Assembly (NCBI RefSeq): GCF_001686985.1
Contig: NZ_CP015318.1
Coordinates: forward strand, 1,672,001 to 1,736,000
Length of the DNA: 64,000 nucleotides
Direction: 5' to 3'
Source of the DNA: Mesorhizobium amorphae CCNWGS0123
Lineage (GTDB): Bacteria > Pseudomonadota > Alphaproteobacteria > Rhizobiales > Rhizobiaceae
Of the stretch, positions 8,304 through 19,191 are shown piece by piece (position 1 is the stretch's first letter; each line of letters starts with the position of its first letter). A program made the position numbers and the translations under genes. Below the pieces are notes generated by a model, which saw only the letters and a list, made by a program, of their open reading frames with translations, was not told the DNA's origin and made no database searches.

Positions 8304-10100
8304 ATGCCGATCTACAGGGCCCCGGTCCAGGACACGCTGTTCGTTCTCAACGACGTGCTGGGCTACCAGCGCTATTCCAATCTTCCCGGATTCTCCGACG
8401 CGACGCCCGATGTAGTCGAGGCGATCCTCGCCGAAGGCGCCAAGCTCGCAGAGAATGTCATGCACCCGTTGAACCGTGTCGGCGACATGGAAGGCTGCGT
8501 GCGCCATGACGACGGCTCGGTGACGACGCCGAAGGGCTTCAAGGAAGCCTTCGACCAGTATCGCGAAGGTGGCTGGATGGGGCTGGCCGCACCGGTCGAG
8601 TTCGGCGGCCAGGGCCTTCCCTATGCGGTGCACACCGCGGTTGCCGAATACATGGTCTCCGCCAACATGGCGCTGATGATGTACCCCGGCCTGACGCAAG
8701 GCGCGATCGCGGCCATCATCACCCACGGCACCGACGCGCAGAAGGCGACATGGCTGCCGAAAATGGTCGAGGGCGCCTGGACCGGCACCATGAACCTGAC
8801 CGAACCGCATTGCGGCACCGATCTCGGCCTGCTGCGCACCAAGGCCGTGCCCAACGGCAACGGCACCTACAAGATTTCCGGCCAGAAGATCTTCATCTCG
8901 GCCGGCGAGCACGACATGGCGGATAACATCGTCCATCTGGTGCTGGCCCGTATCGAAGGCGCGCCGGAGGGGGTGAAGGGCATTTCGCTGTTCATCGTGC
9001 CGAAGCTCAAGCTCGATGGCTCGGGCAATCCCGGCGAGAGGAACACGCTCTCCTGCGGTTCGATCGAGGAGAAGATGGGCATCCACGGCAATTCGACCTG
9101 CGTCATGAACTATGACGAGGCCGAAGGCACGTTGCTCGGCGAGGCCAATGGCGGCCTGAAGGCGATGTTCACGATGATGAACGAGGCCCGTCTCGGCGTC
9201 GGCCTGCAAGGGCTTTCGCTGTCGGAGATCGCCTACCAGAACGCCGTGTCCTACGCCAAGGACCGCCTGCAGGGCCGTTCGCTGTCAGGCGCCAAGGCGC
9301 AGGACAAGAAGGCCGACCCGATCATCGTCCATCCCGACATCCGCCGTGCGCTGATGACCATGAAGGCCTTCAACGAGGCCGGCCGCGCGCTGGCGCTGTG
9401 GACTGCGATCAAGTCCGACATCGCCCATCGCTCGGGCGACGACAAGGATCGCCAGTCGGCGGACGACTACACCAGCCTGCTGACGCCGGTGGTCAAGGGC
9501 GTGCTCACCGACAAGGGCTTCGACCATGCCGTCATGGCGCAGCAGGTGTTCGGCGGCCACGGCTATATCGAAGAGCACGGCATGAGCCAGTTCGTGCGCG
9601 ATGCCCGCATCGCCATGATCTATGAAGGCGCCAACGGAATCCAGGCGCTCGACCTCGTCGGCCGCAAGCTCGCGCTCAACGGCGGCCGCGCCGTGCAGGC
9701 CTTCTTCAAGGAGGTCGGCGAGTTCTGCGAGGAAAACCGCACTGATGAGAAGATGGCGCCCTTCACCAAGGCGCTGAAAAAGGGTCTCAACGACCTGCAG
9801 GCGGCGACCATGTGGCTGGTGCAGAACGGCATGGCCAAGCCCGACAATGCCGGTGCCGCCTCGACCGACTACATGCATCTCTTCGGCCTGGTGGCGCTGG
9901 GCTATATGTGGGCGCAGATGGCCAAGGCGGCCGGCGTGAAACTGGCCGACGGCGCCAACGGTCCGGCGTCCTTCTACGACAACAAGCTGGTGACGGCGCG
10001 CTTCTTCATGGAGCGGATCATGCCGGAGACCTCGGCACATCTCGCACGCATTTCCAGTGGCGCGGACACGCTAATGGCGCTGCCGGCGGAAGCGTTCTAG
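8304..10100 (+). CDS. Acyl-CoA dehydrogenase with C-terminal extension domain
   Basis: 598 residues from the ATG at 8304, chosen because GGAGGAAA lies 6 nt upstream and the protein then begins [17 protein letters not shown] as in this family; the longer in-frame leader runs through the operator. Order: N-terminal helical domain; FAD-binding middle domain with [19 protein letters not shown] near residue 160; C-terminal catalytic domain with the conserved [17 protein letters not shown], whose Glu is the expected base; and an extra C-terminal acyl-CoA dehydrogenase domain (PF12806-like). It carries out the first, FAD-dependent oxidation of acyl-CoA. First gene of the operon. Confidence 0.93.
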   Translation: MPIYRAPVQDTLFVLNDVLGYQRYSNLPGFSDATPDVVEAILAEGAKLAENVMHPLNRVGDMEGCVRHDDGSVTTPKGFKEAFDQYREGGWMGLAAPVEFGGQGLPYAVHTAVAEYMVSANMALMMYPGLTQGAIAAIITHGTDAQKATWLPKMVEGAWTGTMNLTEPHCGTDLGLLRTKAVPNGNGTYKISGQKIFISAGEHDMADNIVHLVLARIEGAPEGVKGISLFIVPKLKLDGSGNPGERNTLSCGSIEEKMGIHGNSTCVMNYDEAEGTLLGEANGGLKAMFTMMNEARLGVGLQGLSLSEIAYQNAVSYAKDRLQGRSLSGAKAQDKKADPIIVHPDIRRALMTMKAFNEAGRALALWTAIKSDIAHRSGDDKDRQSADDYTSLLTPVVKGVLTDKGFDHAVMAQQVFGGHGYIEEHGMSQFVRDARIAMIYEGANGIQALDLVGRKLALNGGRAVQAFFKEVGEFCEENRTDEKMAPFTKALKKGLNDLQAATMWLVQNGMAKPDNAGAASTDYMHLFGLVALGYMWAQMAKAAGVKLADGANGPASFYDNKLVTARFFMERIMPETSAHLARISSGADTLMALPAEAF

Positions 10101-10151
10101 GTTTGGCGGGCCGGTACGCCGGCCCACAATTGTCGGAACGCGGAGGAAATC

Positions 10152-11324
10152 GTGGCGACAAATCCAGCCGAAGTTCTTGGCCTGCCGAAGCCCACCTGGG
10201 CGGCGGACGAGGTCGGCATGCTCTACGACATGGCGCATCGTTTCATGTCGGAAGAAATCGCGCCGCGCTACGACGAGTTCGAAAAGAACGAGATGGTCGA
10301 CCGCGAGAGCTGGCTGAAGGCCGGTTCCGCCGGCCTGCTCTGTGCCTCGATGCCGGAGGAATATGGCGGCTCCGGCGGCACCTTCGCGCATGAGAGCGCC
10401 ATCATCGAGGCGATCGGCCATGTCGGCGTCGACGGCTTCGGCATCGGCCTGCACAATTCGATCGTCGCCCCCTACATCCTCCACTACGGCTCGGAGGAGC
10501 AGAAGAAGAAGTGGCTGCCGAAGCTGGCGACCGGCGAGTTGATCGGCGCCATCGCCATGACCGAGCCGGGCGCCGGCTCCGACCTGCAGGGCGTCAAGAC
10601 GCGCGCCGAAAAGGACGGCAACCAGTACAGGATCAACGGTTCGAAGACCTTCATCACCAACGGCCAGCTCGCCAATCTCGTCATCGTCGTCACCAAGACC
10701 GATCCGGCCAAGGGCGCCAAGGGCACGTCGCTGATCGTCGTCGAGACCGACGAGGTCGATGGCTTCGAGCGCGGCCGCAACCTCGACAAGATCGGTCTCA
10801 AGGCCAACGATACGTCGGAGCTGTTCTTCAACGACATGCGCGTGCCGACCTCGAACCTTCTCGGCCATGAGGAGGGCCAGGGCTTCATCCAACTGATGCA
10901 GCAATTGCCGCAGGAGCGGCTGCAGATCGGCACCGGGGCGATTGCCATGATCGAGCGGGCGCTGGCGTTGACCATCGACTACGTCAAGGAGCGCAAGGCC
11001 TTCGGCAAGGCGATCATCGACTTCCAGAACACCCAGTTCAAGCTGGCAGAGCTGAAGACCGAGGCGACCATCGGCCGCGTTTTCTACAATGACTGCGTCG
11101 CCCGCCACGTCGATGGCGGCCTCGACCCGGTGACCGCCTCGATGGCCAAATACTGGCTGTCCGACCTGCAGGGCAAAGTCGTCGACGAATGCCTTCAATT
11201 GCATGGCGGCTATGGCTACATGAATGAATACCCGATCGCCCGCATGTACCGCGACGCCCGCGTCCAGCGCATCTACGGCGGCACCAACGAGATCATGAAA
11301 TTGCTGATCGGACGCTCTCTCTGA
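10152..11324 (+). CDS. Acyl-CoA dehydrogenase, short form
   Basis: 390 residues from a GTG at 10152 with GGAGG 6 nt upstream. A standard-length acyl-CoA dehydrogenase: AIAMTEPGAGSDLQGVKT is the flavin and substrate motif, QLHGGYGYMNEYP and YGGTNEIMKLLIGRSL form the C-terminal catalytic region. It lies 51 bp downstream of the longer dehydrogenase, so the operon makes two enzymes for the same step, presumably with different chain-length preferences; that split is inferred. Probably uses electron-transfer flavoprotein as acceptor. Confidence 0.93.
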   Translation: MATNPAEVLGLPKPTWAADEVGMLYDMAHRFMSEEIAPRYDEFEKNEMVDRESWLKAGSAGLLCASMPEEYGGSGGTFAHESAIIEAIGHVGVDGFGIGLHNSIVAPYILHYGSEEQKKKWLPKLATGELIGAIAMTEPGAGSDLQGVKTRAEKDGNQYRINGSKTFITNGQLANLVIVVTKTDPAKGAKGTSLIVVETDEVDGFERGRNLDKIGLKANDTSELFFNDMRVPTSNLLGHEEGQGFIQLMQQLPQERLQIGTGAIAMIERALALTIDYVKERKAFGKAIIDFQNTQFKLAELKTEATIGRVFYNDCVARHVDGGLDPVTASMAKYWLSDLQGKVVDECLQLHGGYGYMNEYPIARMYRDARVQRIYGGTNEIMKLLIGRSL

Positions 11325-11355
11325 GCAGCTTTCAGCGAACCCAAGGAGCATGAAA

Positions 11356-12564
11356 ATGGCCGAAGCTTATGTCTACGACGCCGTGCGCACGCCGCGCGGC
11401 AAGGGCAAGAAGGATGGCTCGCTGCACGAGGTGCCGGCGGTAAGGCTGGGCGCCAAGGTGCTGGAGGCGTTGCGCGACCGCAACGGGCTCGACACCGGCG
11501 CCGTCGACGACATCATCTTCGGCTGCGTCGACCCGGTCGGCGAGGCCGGTTCCGTCATTCCGCGCGCCGCCGCTTTCGAGGCTGGCTACGACACCAAGGC
11601 ACCCGGCATGCAGCTCTCGCGCTTCTGCGCGTCCGGCCTTGACGCCATCAATTTCGGCGCCGCCAAGATCGCGCAGGGCGCCGACGAGATCGTCATTGCC
11701 GGTGGCGTCGAATCGATGTCACGCGTCGGCATGGGCGCCTCTGGCGGCGCCTGGTTCATGGACCCTTCGGTCGGGCTGCCCGGCTGGTTCGTGCCGCAAG
11801 GCATCTCGGCCGACCTGATAGCCACCAAATATGGTTTTTCGCGCGACGACGTTGACGCCTATGCGGTCGAGAGCCAGAAGCGCGCCGCCAAGTCCTGGGC
11901 CGACGGCCGCTTCAAGAATTCGGTGATCCCGATCAAGGACCAGAACGGCCTCACCATCCTCGATCATGACGAGCACATGCGGCCCTCGACCGACATGCAG
12001 TCGCTGGCCTCGCTCAACCCGTCCTTCGTCATGCCCGGCGAAATGGGCGGCTTCGATGCCGTCGCGGTGCAGAAGCACCCCGAGGTGGAAGAGGTCAACC
12101 ACGTCCACCATGCCGGCAATTCGTCCGGCATCGTCGATGGCGCCGCTGCCGTGCTGCTCGGCTCCAAGAAGGCCGGCAAGTCGATGGGGCTGAAACCGCG
12201 CGCGCGCATCCGCGCCTTCGCCAATATCGGCTCCGAGCCGGTGCTGATGCTGACCGGCCCGGTCGACGTCACCGAAAAGCTTTTGCAGCGCGCCAAGATG
12301 AAGCTGTCGGACATCGATCTGTTCGAGCTCAACGAGGCCTTCGCCTCGGTGGTGCTGCGCTACATGCAGGCCTTCGACATCCCGCACGACCAGATCAACG
12401 TCAATGGTGGCGCGATCGCCATGGGCCATCCGCTTGGTGCCACCGGCGCGATGATCTTCGGCACCGTCTTGGACGAACTGGAGCGCCGTGACCTCAACAC
12501 CGCGCTGGTGACGCTGTGCATCGGTGCCGGCATGGGTACTGCAACCATCATCGAACGCGTCTGA
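11356..12564 (+). CDS. fadA: Acetyl-CoA acetyltransferase (thiolase)
   Basis: 402 residues from the ATG at 11356 ([19 protein letters not shown]). A closer ATG at 11350 leaves only one base after GGAG, whereas 11356 gives a 7-nt spacing, so the second is preferred. Catalytic residues are visible: Cys in [13 protein letters not shown], His in [16 protein letters not shown], and Cys in [11 protein letters not shown]. It cleaves 3-ketoacyl-CoA in the last step of beta-oxidation. It lies between the dehydrogenases and the FadB-type protein in one operon. The symbol is by function; several thiolase paralogues are usual in rhizobia. Confidence 0.93.
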   Translation: MAEAYVYDAVRTPRGKGKKDGSLHEVPAVRLGAKVLEALRDRNGLDTGAVDDIIFGCVDPVGEAGSVIPRAAAFEAGYDTKAPGMQLSRFCASGLDAINFGAAKIAQGADEIVIAGGVESMSRVGMGASGGAWFMDPSVGLPGWFVPQGISADLIATKYGFSRDDVDAYAVESQKRAAKSWADGRFKNSVIPIKDQNGLTILDHDEHMRPSTDMQSLASLNPSFVMPGEMGGFDAVAVQKHPEVEEVNHVHHAGNSSGIVDGAAAVLLGSKKAGKSMGLKPRARIRAFANIGSEPVLMLTGPVDVTEKLLQRAKMKLSDIDLFELNEAFASVVLRYMQAFDIPHDQINVNGGAIAMGHPLGATGAMIFGTVLDELERRDLNTALVTLCIGAGMGTATIIERV

Positions 12565-12587
12565 TTTTCGGCCGGAAGGAGAAAGAC

Positions 12588-14807
12588 ATGACCTACACAA
12601 ACTTCACGGTCGACACCGACACCGACGGCATTGCGCTGGTCACCTGGGATATGCCCGACCGCTCGATGAATGTCTTCACCGAAGAGGTGATGAACGAACT
12701 CGACAAGATCATCGACCAGGTCGTGGCCGATGCCGGTATCAAGGGCGCGGTGATCACCTCGGGCAAGGACAGCTTCTCTGGCGGCGCCGACCTGACCATG
12801 CTGCAGAAGATGCTGACGGTCTTTGCCAAGGAAAAGGTCAAGGATCCGGAGAAGGCGGCGAGGCTATTGTTCGACAATGCCGGCCGCATGACCGGCCTGT
12901 TCCGCAAGCTGGAGACGTCGGGCAAGCCTTGGGTTTCGGCGATCAACGGCACCTGCATGGGTGGCGCTTTCGAACTGTCGCTGGCCTGCCACGGCCGCGT
13001 TGCCGCCGACTCGGACAAGGTCAAGATGGCCTTGCCGGAAGTCAAGGTCGGCATCTTCCCCGGCGCCGGCGGCACCCAGCGCGTGCCGCGACTGACTGAC
13101 CAGCAGCAGGCACTGCAGATGCTGACCACGGGCCAGACACTGTCGCCGCAGAAGGCGAAGTCGATGGGCCTGATCCATGAGATCGCCGAACCCAAGAAGC
13201 TTGTCGAGACCGCCAAGGCGATGATCAGGAACGGCCTGAAGGCCGTCCAGCCCTGGGACGAGAAGGGTTTCAAGCTGCCCGGCGGCCAGATCTACTCGCC
13301 CGCCGGCTTCAACCTGTGGCCGCCGGCCATCGCCATCCTGCGCCGCGAGACGTACGGCAATTATCCGGCCGCGGCTGCGATCCTGAAATGCGTCTATGAA
13401 GGCCTGCTGGTGCCTTTCGACACGGGCTTGCGCATCGAGCAGCGTTATTTCACCGAGATCATGCAGAGCAAGGAAGCGGCGGCGATGATCCGCTCGCTGT
13501 TCGTGTCGCTGCAGGAGCTGAACAAGGGCGCCCGCCGCCCGGCCGGCGTGCCGGAGACGAAGTTCAAGAAGATCGGCATTCTCGGCGCGGGTTTCATGGG
13601 TGCCGGCATCGCCTATGTCACAGCCAAGGCCGGCATCCCGGTGGTGCTGCTCGACCGCGACATGGAGTCTGCCGCCAAGGGCAAGGCGCACTCCGAGAGC
13701 CTGGTGTCGGACCAGGTGAAGAAGGGCCGCGCCAAGCCCGAGGAGAAGGACAAGCTCCTGTCGCTGATCACGCCGACGGCCGACTATGCCGACCTTGCCG
13801 GCTGCGACCTGGTGGTCGAGGCGGTGTTCGAGGATTCGGCCGTCAAGAAGGCCGCCACCGAACAGGCGGAAGCCGTGCTGAAGCCGGCGGCGATTTTCGC
13901 GTCGAACACCTCGACCATTCCGATCACCGCGCTGGCCAAGAATTCGGCCCGGGCGAAGAATTTCATCGGTATCCACTTCTTCTCGCCGGTCGACAAGATG
14001 ATGCTGGTCGAGATCATCCTCGGCAAGAAGACCGGCGACAAGGCTTTGGCCACCGCGATCGACTTCGTGCGCGCCATCAAGAAGACGCCGATCGTCGTCA
14101 ACGACACGCGCGGCTTCTACGTCAACCGCTGCGTGCTCCGCTACATGTCGGAAGCCTACAAGATGCTGATCGAGGGCGTCCCGGCGCCGATGATCGAGAA
14201 TGCCGCCAAGGCGGCCGGCATGCCGGTCGGCCCCTTGGCATTGACCGACGAAACGGCGATCGATCTTGCCCAGAAGATCATGAAGCAGACCATCAAGGAC
14301 ATCGGCGAGAAGGCCGTCGATCCGAAGCAGATGGCGCTGATCAACACTATGGTCGACACGCATGGCCGCTTCGGCCGCAAGAACGGCAAGGGCTTCCACG
14401 ATTACCCGCAAAAGCCGGCGAAGAAGAAGCTGTGGCCGGGCATCAAGGATCTCTACCCGCAGCTCAAGCCGGAGAAGGTTGACTATGAGGAGCTGAAGCA
14501 GCGGCTGCTGGTCACCATCGCGCTGGAAGCGGCACGGGTGATGGAGGAAGGCATCGTCACCGATCCGCGCGAGGCCGATGTCGGCTCGATCCTCGCCTTC
14601 GGTTTCGCCCCCTTCACCGGCGGCGCGCTGTCCTACATCGACGGCATCGGCGCCAAGGAGTTCGTCAAGATCGCCAAGGGCCTGCAGAAGAAATACGGCG
14701 CCGAGTTCAAGGCGCCCAAGCTGCTGCTCGACATGGCCGAGAAGGGCGAGACCTTCTACCAGCGCTTCGACCCTTACCAGAAGGGCGAGGTCAAGCAGGC
14801 AGCCTGA
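12588..14807 (+). CDS. fadB: 3-hydroxyacyl-CoA dehydrogenase / enoyl-CoA hydratase fusion (FadB/FadJ type)
   Basis: 739 residues from the ATG at 12588 with GGAAGGAG upstream. The N-terminal crotonase half (1-300) has the oxyanion-hole and catalytic region [16 protein letters not shown] and [15 protein letters not shown]. The C-terminal half begins with the NAD-binding loop [17 protein letters not shown] near residue 326 and continues through the hydroxyacyl-CoA dehydrogenase domains ([38 protein letters not shown]). It performs hydration and NAD-dependent oxidation, feeding the adjacent thiolase. Length is normal for the family. Confidence 0.94.
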   Translation: MTYTNFTVDTDTDGIALVTWDMPDRSMNVFTEEVMNELDKIIDQVVADAGIKGAVITSGKDSFSGGADLTMLQKMLTVFAKEKVKDPEKAARLLFDNAGRMTGLFRKLETSGKPWVSAINGTCMGGAFELSLACHGRVAADSDKVKMALPEVKVGIFPGAGGTQRVPRLTDQQQALQMLTTGQTLSPQKAKSMGLIHEIAEPKKLVETAKAMIRNGLKAVQPWDEKGFKLPGGQIYSPAGFNLWPPAIAILRRETYGNYPAAAAILKCVYEGLLVPFDTGLRIEQRYFTEIMQSKEAAAMIRSLFVSLQELNKGARRPAGVPETKFKKIGILGAGFMGAGIAYVTAKAGIPVVLLDRDMESAAKGKAHSESLVSDQVKKGRAKPEEKDKLLSLITPTADYADLAGCDLVVEAVFEDSAVKKAATEQAEAVLKPAAIFASNTSTIPITALAKNSARAKNFIGIHFFSPVDKMMLVEIILGKKTGDKALATAIDFVRAIKKTPIVVNDTRGFYVNRCVLRYMSEAYKMLIEGVPAPMIENAAKAAGMPVGPLALTDETAIDLAQKIMKQTIKDIGEKAVDPKQMALINTMVDTHGRFGRKNGKGFHDYPQKPAKKKLWPGIKDLYPQLKPEKVDYEELKQRLLVTIALEAARVMEEGIVTDPREADVGSILAFGFAPFTGGALSYIDGIGAKEFVKIAKGLQKKYGAEFKAPKLLLDMAEKGETFYQRFDPYQKGEVKQAA

Positions 14808-14819
14808 CGGCCGACGCAG

Positions 14820-15365
14820 ATGTATGTCTGGGCGCGGATGGCGCGCATGATGGCCACGGCGCGAAGCCGTGGCCCTTACCTTATCGGCGATGAAAGCCGG
14901 CTGGCCTTTCGCTGCCTGCCGACCGACATCGATTTCAACAGCCACCTCAACAATGCCCGTTACATGATGCTGGCCGATCTCGGCCGCATCGACATTTTTC
15001 TGCGCGCCGGGCTGATCGCGCTGGCGCGCCGGAACGGCTGGGCACCGATGATCGGCGGGCTGCAGGTTGCCTATGTGCGCGAGATCCGGCTGTGGCGGCG
15101 CTTCGAGGTCATATCCTCGATCGAGACCTGGGAGGGCACATCGGTGATCGGCAGACACCGCTTCCTCCTCGACAGCGGCGAGACGGCCGCGCTGATCATG
15201 ACCACCGGCGGTGTCTACGACCGCCGCAATCGCCGCTTTCTCGACATTGACGAGGTTGTGGCTGCGCTTGGCCGTTCTGCTCAACCACGCCCACCCACCG
15301 AGGCCGAGCGGATGTTCATGGCCTCCCATCAGGGCTTGCGCGGCCTGGCCAAGGGACCGGCTTGA
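14820..15365 (+). CDS. Thioesterase-family protein (hotdog fold)
   Basis: About 181 residues. The 4-hydroxybenzoyl-CoA-thioesterase-like signature LPTDIDFNSHLNNARYMMLADLGR is visible in parts near residues 37-60, where Asp and Asn/His positions line the active site. It hydrolyses acyl-CoA thioesters; as the last gene of the beta-oxidation operon, 12 bp after fadB, it may release stalled acyl-CoA intermediates (inference). No clear ribosome-binding site precedes the ATG at 14820; an in-frame ATG at 14838 is an alternative start. The 136 bp to the next gene show no clear terminator. Confidence 0.8.
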   Translation: MYVWARMARMMATARSRGPYLIGDESRLAFRCLPTDIDFNSHLNNARYMMLADLGRIDIFLRAGLIALARRNGWAPMIGGLQVAYVREIRLWRRFEVISSIETWEGTSVIGRHRFLLDSGETAALIMTTGGVYDRRNRRFLDIDEVVAALGRSAQPRPPTEAERMFMASHQGLRGLAKGPA

Positions 15366-15501
15366 TCAGGCTGGCCGCGCGTGTGGCGAGCGACGCGCGG
15401 CGCTGCCGCTTTGTTGACGATCCGCCACCTCGTGGGTGGACAATCGTGTGGTTGCGGACTAGAAAGGAAAGGTATTTTTTCCTGTTCCGGAGGAGAGCGA
15501 A

Positions 15502-16146
15502 GTGCTCTCGCATGACCGTGTCTGGGCCGCCATCGATGCTCTCGCCGAGCGCTATTCGCTGTCGGCTTCGGGCCTGGCAAGGCGCGCAGGGCTCGATTCG
15601 ACCGCCTTCAACAAGTCCAAGCGACTGTCTTCGGATGGGCGCCCGCGCTGGCCCTCGACCGAATCGCTGGCCAAGATCATCGAGGCGACGGGTGCTTCGC
15701 TCGACGAATTCACCGGCCTGGTCGAAGGCCGCGACAAGACCGGCGTTGCGCCGGCGCAGCGGTCATCGGTGCCGCTGCTCGGCTTTGCCCAGGCCGGCGC
15801 CGGCGGCTTCTTCGACGATGCCGGCTATCCGGCGGGGCAGGGCTGGGATCTGGTCGAGCTGCCGGCGCGGGCGACCGCGACCTCCTATGCGCTGAAGGTG
15901 CAGGGCGATTCCATGCTGCCGCTCTACCGCAACGGCGACGTGCTGATCGTCGAGCCGGGTGCCGCCACCCGCAAGGGCGACCGCGTCGTTGTCAAGACCG
16001 CCGCGGGCGAGGTGATGGCCAAGGTTCTGGATCGCCATACCACGAAGTCGATTGTGCTGATCTCGCTCAATCCCGAGCATCCGGATCGCGATATCCCGAT
16101 GCGCGATGTCGAATGGGTGGCGCGCATCGTCTGGGCAAGCCAGTAG
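15502..16146 (+). CDS. LexA/CI-like repressor, HTH plus S24 peptidase domain
   Basis: 214 residues from a GTG at 15502 with GGAGGAG 6 nt upstream. The N-terminal helix-turn-helix (about residues 5-75) is followed by an S24 peptidase domain with Ser137 (GDSMLPLYRNGD) and Lys174 (EVMAKVL) as the expected catalytic pair, and an Ala-Gly site (AQAGAGG, residues 97-102) that could be the autocleavage point. Such proteins are either phage-type repressors or chromosomal regulators; this one sits among housekeeping genes with no phage genes in view, so a chromosomal regulator is more likely. Only two bases separate its stop codon from the next start, so the pair is cotranscribed. Confidence 0.85.
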   Translation: MLSHDRVWAAIDALAERYSLSASGLARRAGLDSTAFNKSKRLSSDGRPRWPSTESLAKIIEATGASLDEFTGLVEGRDKTGVAPAQRSSVPLLGFAQAGAGGFFDDAGYPAGQGWDLVELPARATATSYALKVQGDSMLPLYRNGDVLIVEPGAATRKGDRVVVKTAAGEVMAKVLDRHTTKSIVLISLNPEHPDRDIPMRDVEWVARIVWASQ

Positions 16147-16147
16147 G

Positions 16148-16993
16148 GTGCGGCTGTTCCATCTCGCCATAGCCGCTCTGGCGGTCCCGGCGATGGCGGC
16201 CCTGGTCGTCGCCGGCGGTCGCACAATGCAGCGTGGCGAAGGCAGCGGCACCGTCACTGTCGATCAGATCCAGGCAGACGTCGACGCTGCGCCCCAAGAG
16301 CCGGCCACCTCGGCCATTCCCGCGCCGCAGCCGATAAAGCCGGCACCCCATTCCAGGTCGATCGATCCCGAAATGGTGGCGCCGCCCCCGCTCACCCCCG
16401 AAGAGCTTCAGCGGGTCGAACCGCGCGCGCCGTTGAGCGACCTTGCGCTGGCCGGCCCGCCCAAGCCGCCCAAGCTGAAAATGCCCGACGACTGGAACGG
16501 CACAAAACTGTTCCAGCCGGTGGCGTCAGCCGCCGGCGTGATCGAGGCGAAGGGCTATTCGGTCGCGCTTTCGGGCGTCGATGTCGTCGGGCAGGATGAG
16601 ACATGCACTGATGACGGCAAGGACTGGGCCTGCGGCATCCGGGCGCGCACGGCGTTCCGGGCTTTCCTGCGCGGCCGGGCGGTGGTCTGCACGGTGCCGC
16701 CCGAGGGCGGCCGCGACCTGATCACCGCCGAATGCCGCATCGGCAAGCAGGATGTGGGGCAATGGCTGGTCGAGAACGGCTGGGCCCGCGCCGCCGAGGG
16801 CGGCCCCTATGTCGAGGCCGGCGAGAAGGCGCGCGCTGCGAAAAAGGGCATTTTCGGATCAGGGCCGATCCTTACCGGCCTGGCGCCGGTTCCGCCGGCA
16901 CCAAGCCCTGCGCCTCAGGCGCCGGGCTCGATACTGCAGGAAGAGGACGGCGTTCTTACGCCGCCAACTGACCAGCCAGAGCCCGCTCAATAA
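16148..16993 (+). CDS. Thermonuclease (SNase)-like exported protein
   Basis: About 281 residues from a GTG at 16148, one base after the repressor stop; a longer start at 16106 inside the previous gene is less likely. A signal peptide or anchor ([24 protein letters not shown]) is followed by a Pro-rich linker and an OB-fold SNase-like domain near residues 125-240 with [20 protein letters not shown]. The Arg and Glu residues that catalyse DNA hydrolysis in staphylococcal nuclease are not evident, so nuclease activity is doubtful. Four cysteines could form disulfides. The 3' end overlaps lysK by 38 bp in convergent orientation. Confidence 0.75.
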   Translation: MRLFHLAIAALAVPAMAALVVAGGRTMQRGEGSGTVTVDQIQADVDAAPQEPATSAIPAPQPIKPAPHSRSIDPEMVAPPPLTPEELQRVEPRAPLSDLALAGPPKPPKLKMPDDWNGTKLFQPVASAAGVIEAKGYSVALSGVDVVGQDETCTDDGKDWACGIRARTAFRAFLRGRAVVCTVPPEGGRDLITAECRIGKQDVGQWLVENGWARAAEGGPYVEAGEKARAAKKGIFGSGPILTGLAPVPPAPSPAPQAPGSILQEEDGVLTPPTDQPEPAQ

Positions 16994-18605
16994 GCGCACG
17001 CGTTTCGGCAATGCCGTAGAGCGCCGCGAACGAGCCGAAGCGCGGCCCGCGCTCCTGCCCGATCAGCACCTGGTAGATCATCTGGAAGAAGGCGACCGAA
17101 ACACCCGGCCCGCCTTCCGGGCTCTGCTTGGAATGGTCCTGGTAGCGCTCGATCCGGCGCGCGACGTTGAGCGCTGCGTTCTGGATTGCCTCGCCGTCGG
17201 CGGCGGGCGACAATACGGAGAGCGCCTCCGAAAGCTTGCTTAGCGCCTCGCGCTCCACCACGTCGGCGGCGCGGTAGACCTTGGCCGGCTTCACGAAATC
17301 GTCGAAGTAGCGGATCGCATAGCCCGTCAGCCTGTCGAGCTCGGGATGCGTCTTCGGCGTCACGCCCAGCGCATGGCGCGAGATGAACCCCCACAGCACA
17401 TCCTTGTTCTGCGCGTTGGAGGCGCTGACCAGGTTGAGCAGCAGCGAGAACGGCACCGGCAGGTCGATTGCCGGAGGGTTGCCGTCATGCATGTGCCAGA
17501 CCGGGTTGCCCAGCCGCTCCTTCCAGTCCTGCCGCGGATAGGCGGCGAGGAAGGTGTAATACTCGTCCACGGCCCGCGGGATGACGTCAAAATAGAGCTT
17601 CTTGGCCTGCCGCGGCCGCTGGTACATGTAAAGCCCGAGGCTTTCCGTCGGCGCATAGGCCAGCCACTGGTCGATGGTGATGCCGTTGCCCTTCGACTTC
17701 GAGATCTTCTGGCCGTTCTCGTCGAGGAACAGTTCGTAGACGAAATGTTCCGGCGCCCGTCCGCCCAGAATGTTGCAGATGCGGTCGTAGACCACCGCGT
17801 TCGTCTGGTGGTCCTTGCCGAACATTTCGAAATCGACGCCCAGCGCCGCCCAGCGCATGCCGAAATCAGGCTTCCACTGCAGCTTCACCTTGCCGCCCCT
17901 GATCGAAAGCGTGGTCTCGGTGCCTTCGTCGTCGAAGGTGATGGTGCCGGCCTTGGCGTCGACATGCTTCATCGGGACGTAAAGCACGCGGCCGCTCTTC
18001 GGCGAGATCGGCAGGAACGGGCTGTAGGTGGCCTGGCGCTCCGGCCCAAGCGTCGGCAGCATCACCGCCATGATCTCGTCATAGCGTTCGGCCGCGCGCA
18101 GCAGCACCGCGTCGAAACGGCCGGCCTTGTAATACTCGGTCGCGCTGGCGAATTCGTAGTCGAACCCGAACGTGTCGAGGAAGCGGCAAAGCATCACGTT
18201 GTTGTGGTCCGCGAAGCTCGCAAAGTCGCCGCCGAACGGATTGGGCACCGACGACAGCGGCATATGCAGATACGGCTCGAGCGCGGCGCGATCCGGCACG
18301 CTGTCGGGGATCTTGCGCATGCCGTCCATGTCGTCGGAGAAGCACAGCAGCTTGGTCTTGACCGCGTCCCTGGTCAGCACGCGAAAGGCGTGGCGCACCA
18401 TCGAGGTGCGCGCGACTTCGCCGAAGGTGCCGATATGCGGCAGGCCGGACGGCCCGTAGCCGGTCTCGAACAGGACGGTTTCCGGAAAGTCCGTGTTCTT
18501 GTAGCGCTCGATGATCTTTTTGGCTTCCTCGAACGGCCAGGCCTTGCTTTCGGCCGCCGCCACGAGCATCTCGGGATTGAGATCGATGATGTTTGATCCC
18601 GCCAT
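16956..18605 (-). CDS. lysK: Lysyl-tRNA synthetase, class I
   Basis: 549 residues. A class I synthetase with HIGT at residues 57-60 and KISKSKGN at 300-307. Class I LysRS is typical of archaea and many alphaproteobacteria and is unrelated to the class II enzyme of most bacteria. It charges tRNA-Lys in the cytoplasm. Its presence supports the Rhizobiales assignment. The C-terminus overlaps the thermonuclease-like gene end by 38 bp on the other strand. The start gives [14 protein letters not shown]. Confidence 0.95.
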   Translation of the reverse strand: MAGSNIIDLNPEMLVAAAESKAWPFEEAKKIIERYKNTDFPETVLFETGYGPSGLPHIGTFGEVARTSMVRHAFRVLTRDAVKTKLLCFSDDMDGMRKIPDSVPDRAALEPYLHMPLSSVPNPFGGDFASFADHNNVMLCRFLDTFGFDYEFASATEYYKAGRFDAVLLRAAERYDEIMAVMLPTLGPERQATYSPFLPISPKSGRVLYVPMKHVDAKAGTITFDDEGTETTLSIRGGKVKLQWKPDFGMRWAALGVDFEMFGKDHQTNAVVYDRICNILGGRAPEHFVYELFLDENGQKISKSKGNGITIDQWLAYAPTESLGLYMYQRPRQAKKLYFDVIPRAVDEYYTFLAAYPRQDWKERLGNPVWHMHDGNPPAIDLPVPFSLLLNLVSASNAQNKDVLWGFISRHALGVTPKTHPELDRLTGYAIRYFDDFVKPAKVYRAADVVEREALSKLSEALSVLSPAADGEAIQNAALNVARRIERYQDHSKQSPEGGPGVSVAFFQMIYQVLIGQERGPRFGSFAALYGIAETRALIERALAGQLAA

Positions 18606-18761
18606 GTTACTGTTTCCAAGTCGTTCGCCGGCGCCGCCGGAAGGGAATTTTTCAACCGGTCTCTAGGCGTGCCTGCCTTGGGCGTCAACGATGGCGGCTG
18701 TTTTTCCTTGCGGCACCGATATGCTGTTCCTAACTACGAGGCCCTTTCAAGGAGTTCCCGA

Positions 18762-19175
18762 ATGCCGTTGCCGTCCCCGCATGAAGCGCTGATCTACCTG
18801 ATGGTCATCACCTCGGCCTCCGATCGCGACATGACCGATGTCGAACTGGCGCGCATAGGCGACGTCGTCCGCACATGGCCGGTGTTCGAGGATTTCAGCC
18901 ACGACAGGCTTGTCGGCATCGCCCAGGATTGCCAGAAGAGCCTGCACGAAAAGCACGGCCTGGAAGGTGTTCTGGCGCGTGTCGCCGAAGCGCTGCCCGA
19001 AAGGCTGCGCGACACCGCCTATGCCGCCGCCTTCGAGGTCGCCGCCGTCGATCTCGAAATGCGCCTCGAGGAAGTGCGGGTGCTGCAGCTTATCCGCCTG
19101 AAGCTCGATCTCGACACGCTGACAGTCGCAGCCATCGCGCGCGCGGCGAAGGCCCGACTTAGAACCCTCACTTAG
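18762..19175 (+). CDS. TerB-family protein
   Basis: 137 residues from the ATG at 18762, with AAGGAG 7 nt upstream; the earlier in-frame start at 18669 lacks support. All-helical and acidic, beginning MPLPSPHEALIYLMVITSASDRDMTDVE, with the paired helical repeats of the TerB/DjlA N-terminal fold (PF05099). TerB-like proteins are linked to metal-dependent membrane functions, but a small stand-alone member such as this has no defined role. It is monocistronic and convergent with the following binding-protein gene. Confidence 0.75.
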   Translation: MPLPSPHEALIYLMVITSASDRDMTDVELARIGDVVRTWPVFEDFSHDRLVGIAQDCQKSLHEKHGLEGVLARVAEALPERLRDTAYAAAFEVAAVDLEMRLEEVRVLQLIRLKLDLDTLTVAAIARAAKARLRTLT

Positions 19176-19191
19176 CGAGAGGTTCTGCGTA

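Noticed and set aside
11350..11355. First ATG of the thiolase gene as start
   Set aside because: Only one base lies between GGAG and this ATG; the ATG at 11356 has a normal 7-nt spacing.
12864..15329. 821-codon open frame on the minus strand
   Set aside because: Antisense to the fadB and thioesterase genes, which carry clear motifs; long antisense frames are expected at high GC.
15502..16146. Prophage repressor
   Set aside because: Although S24-type, it lies among core genes with no phage genes in view, so a chromosomal regulator is more likely.
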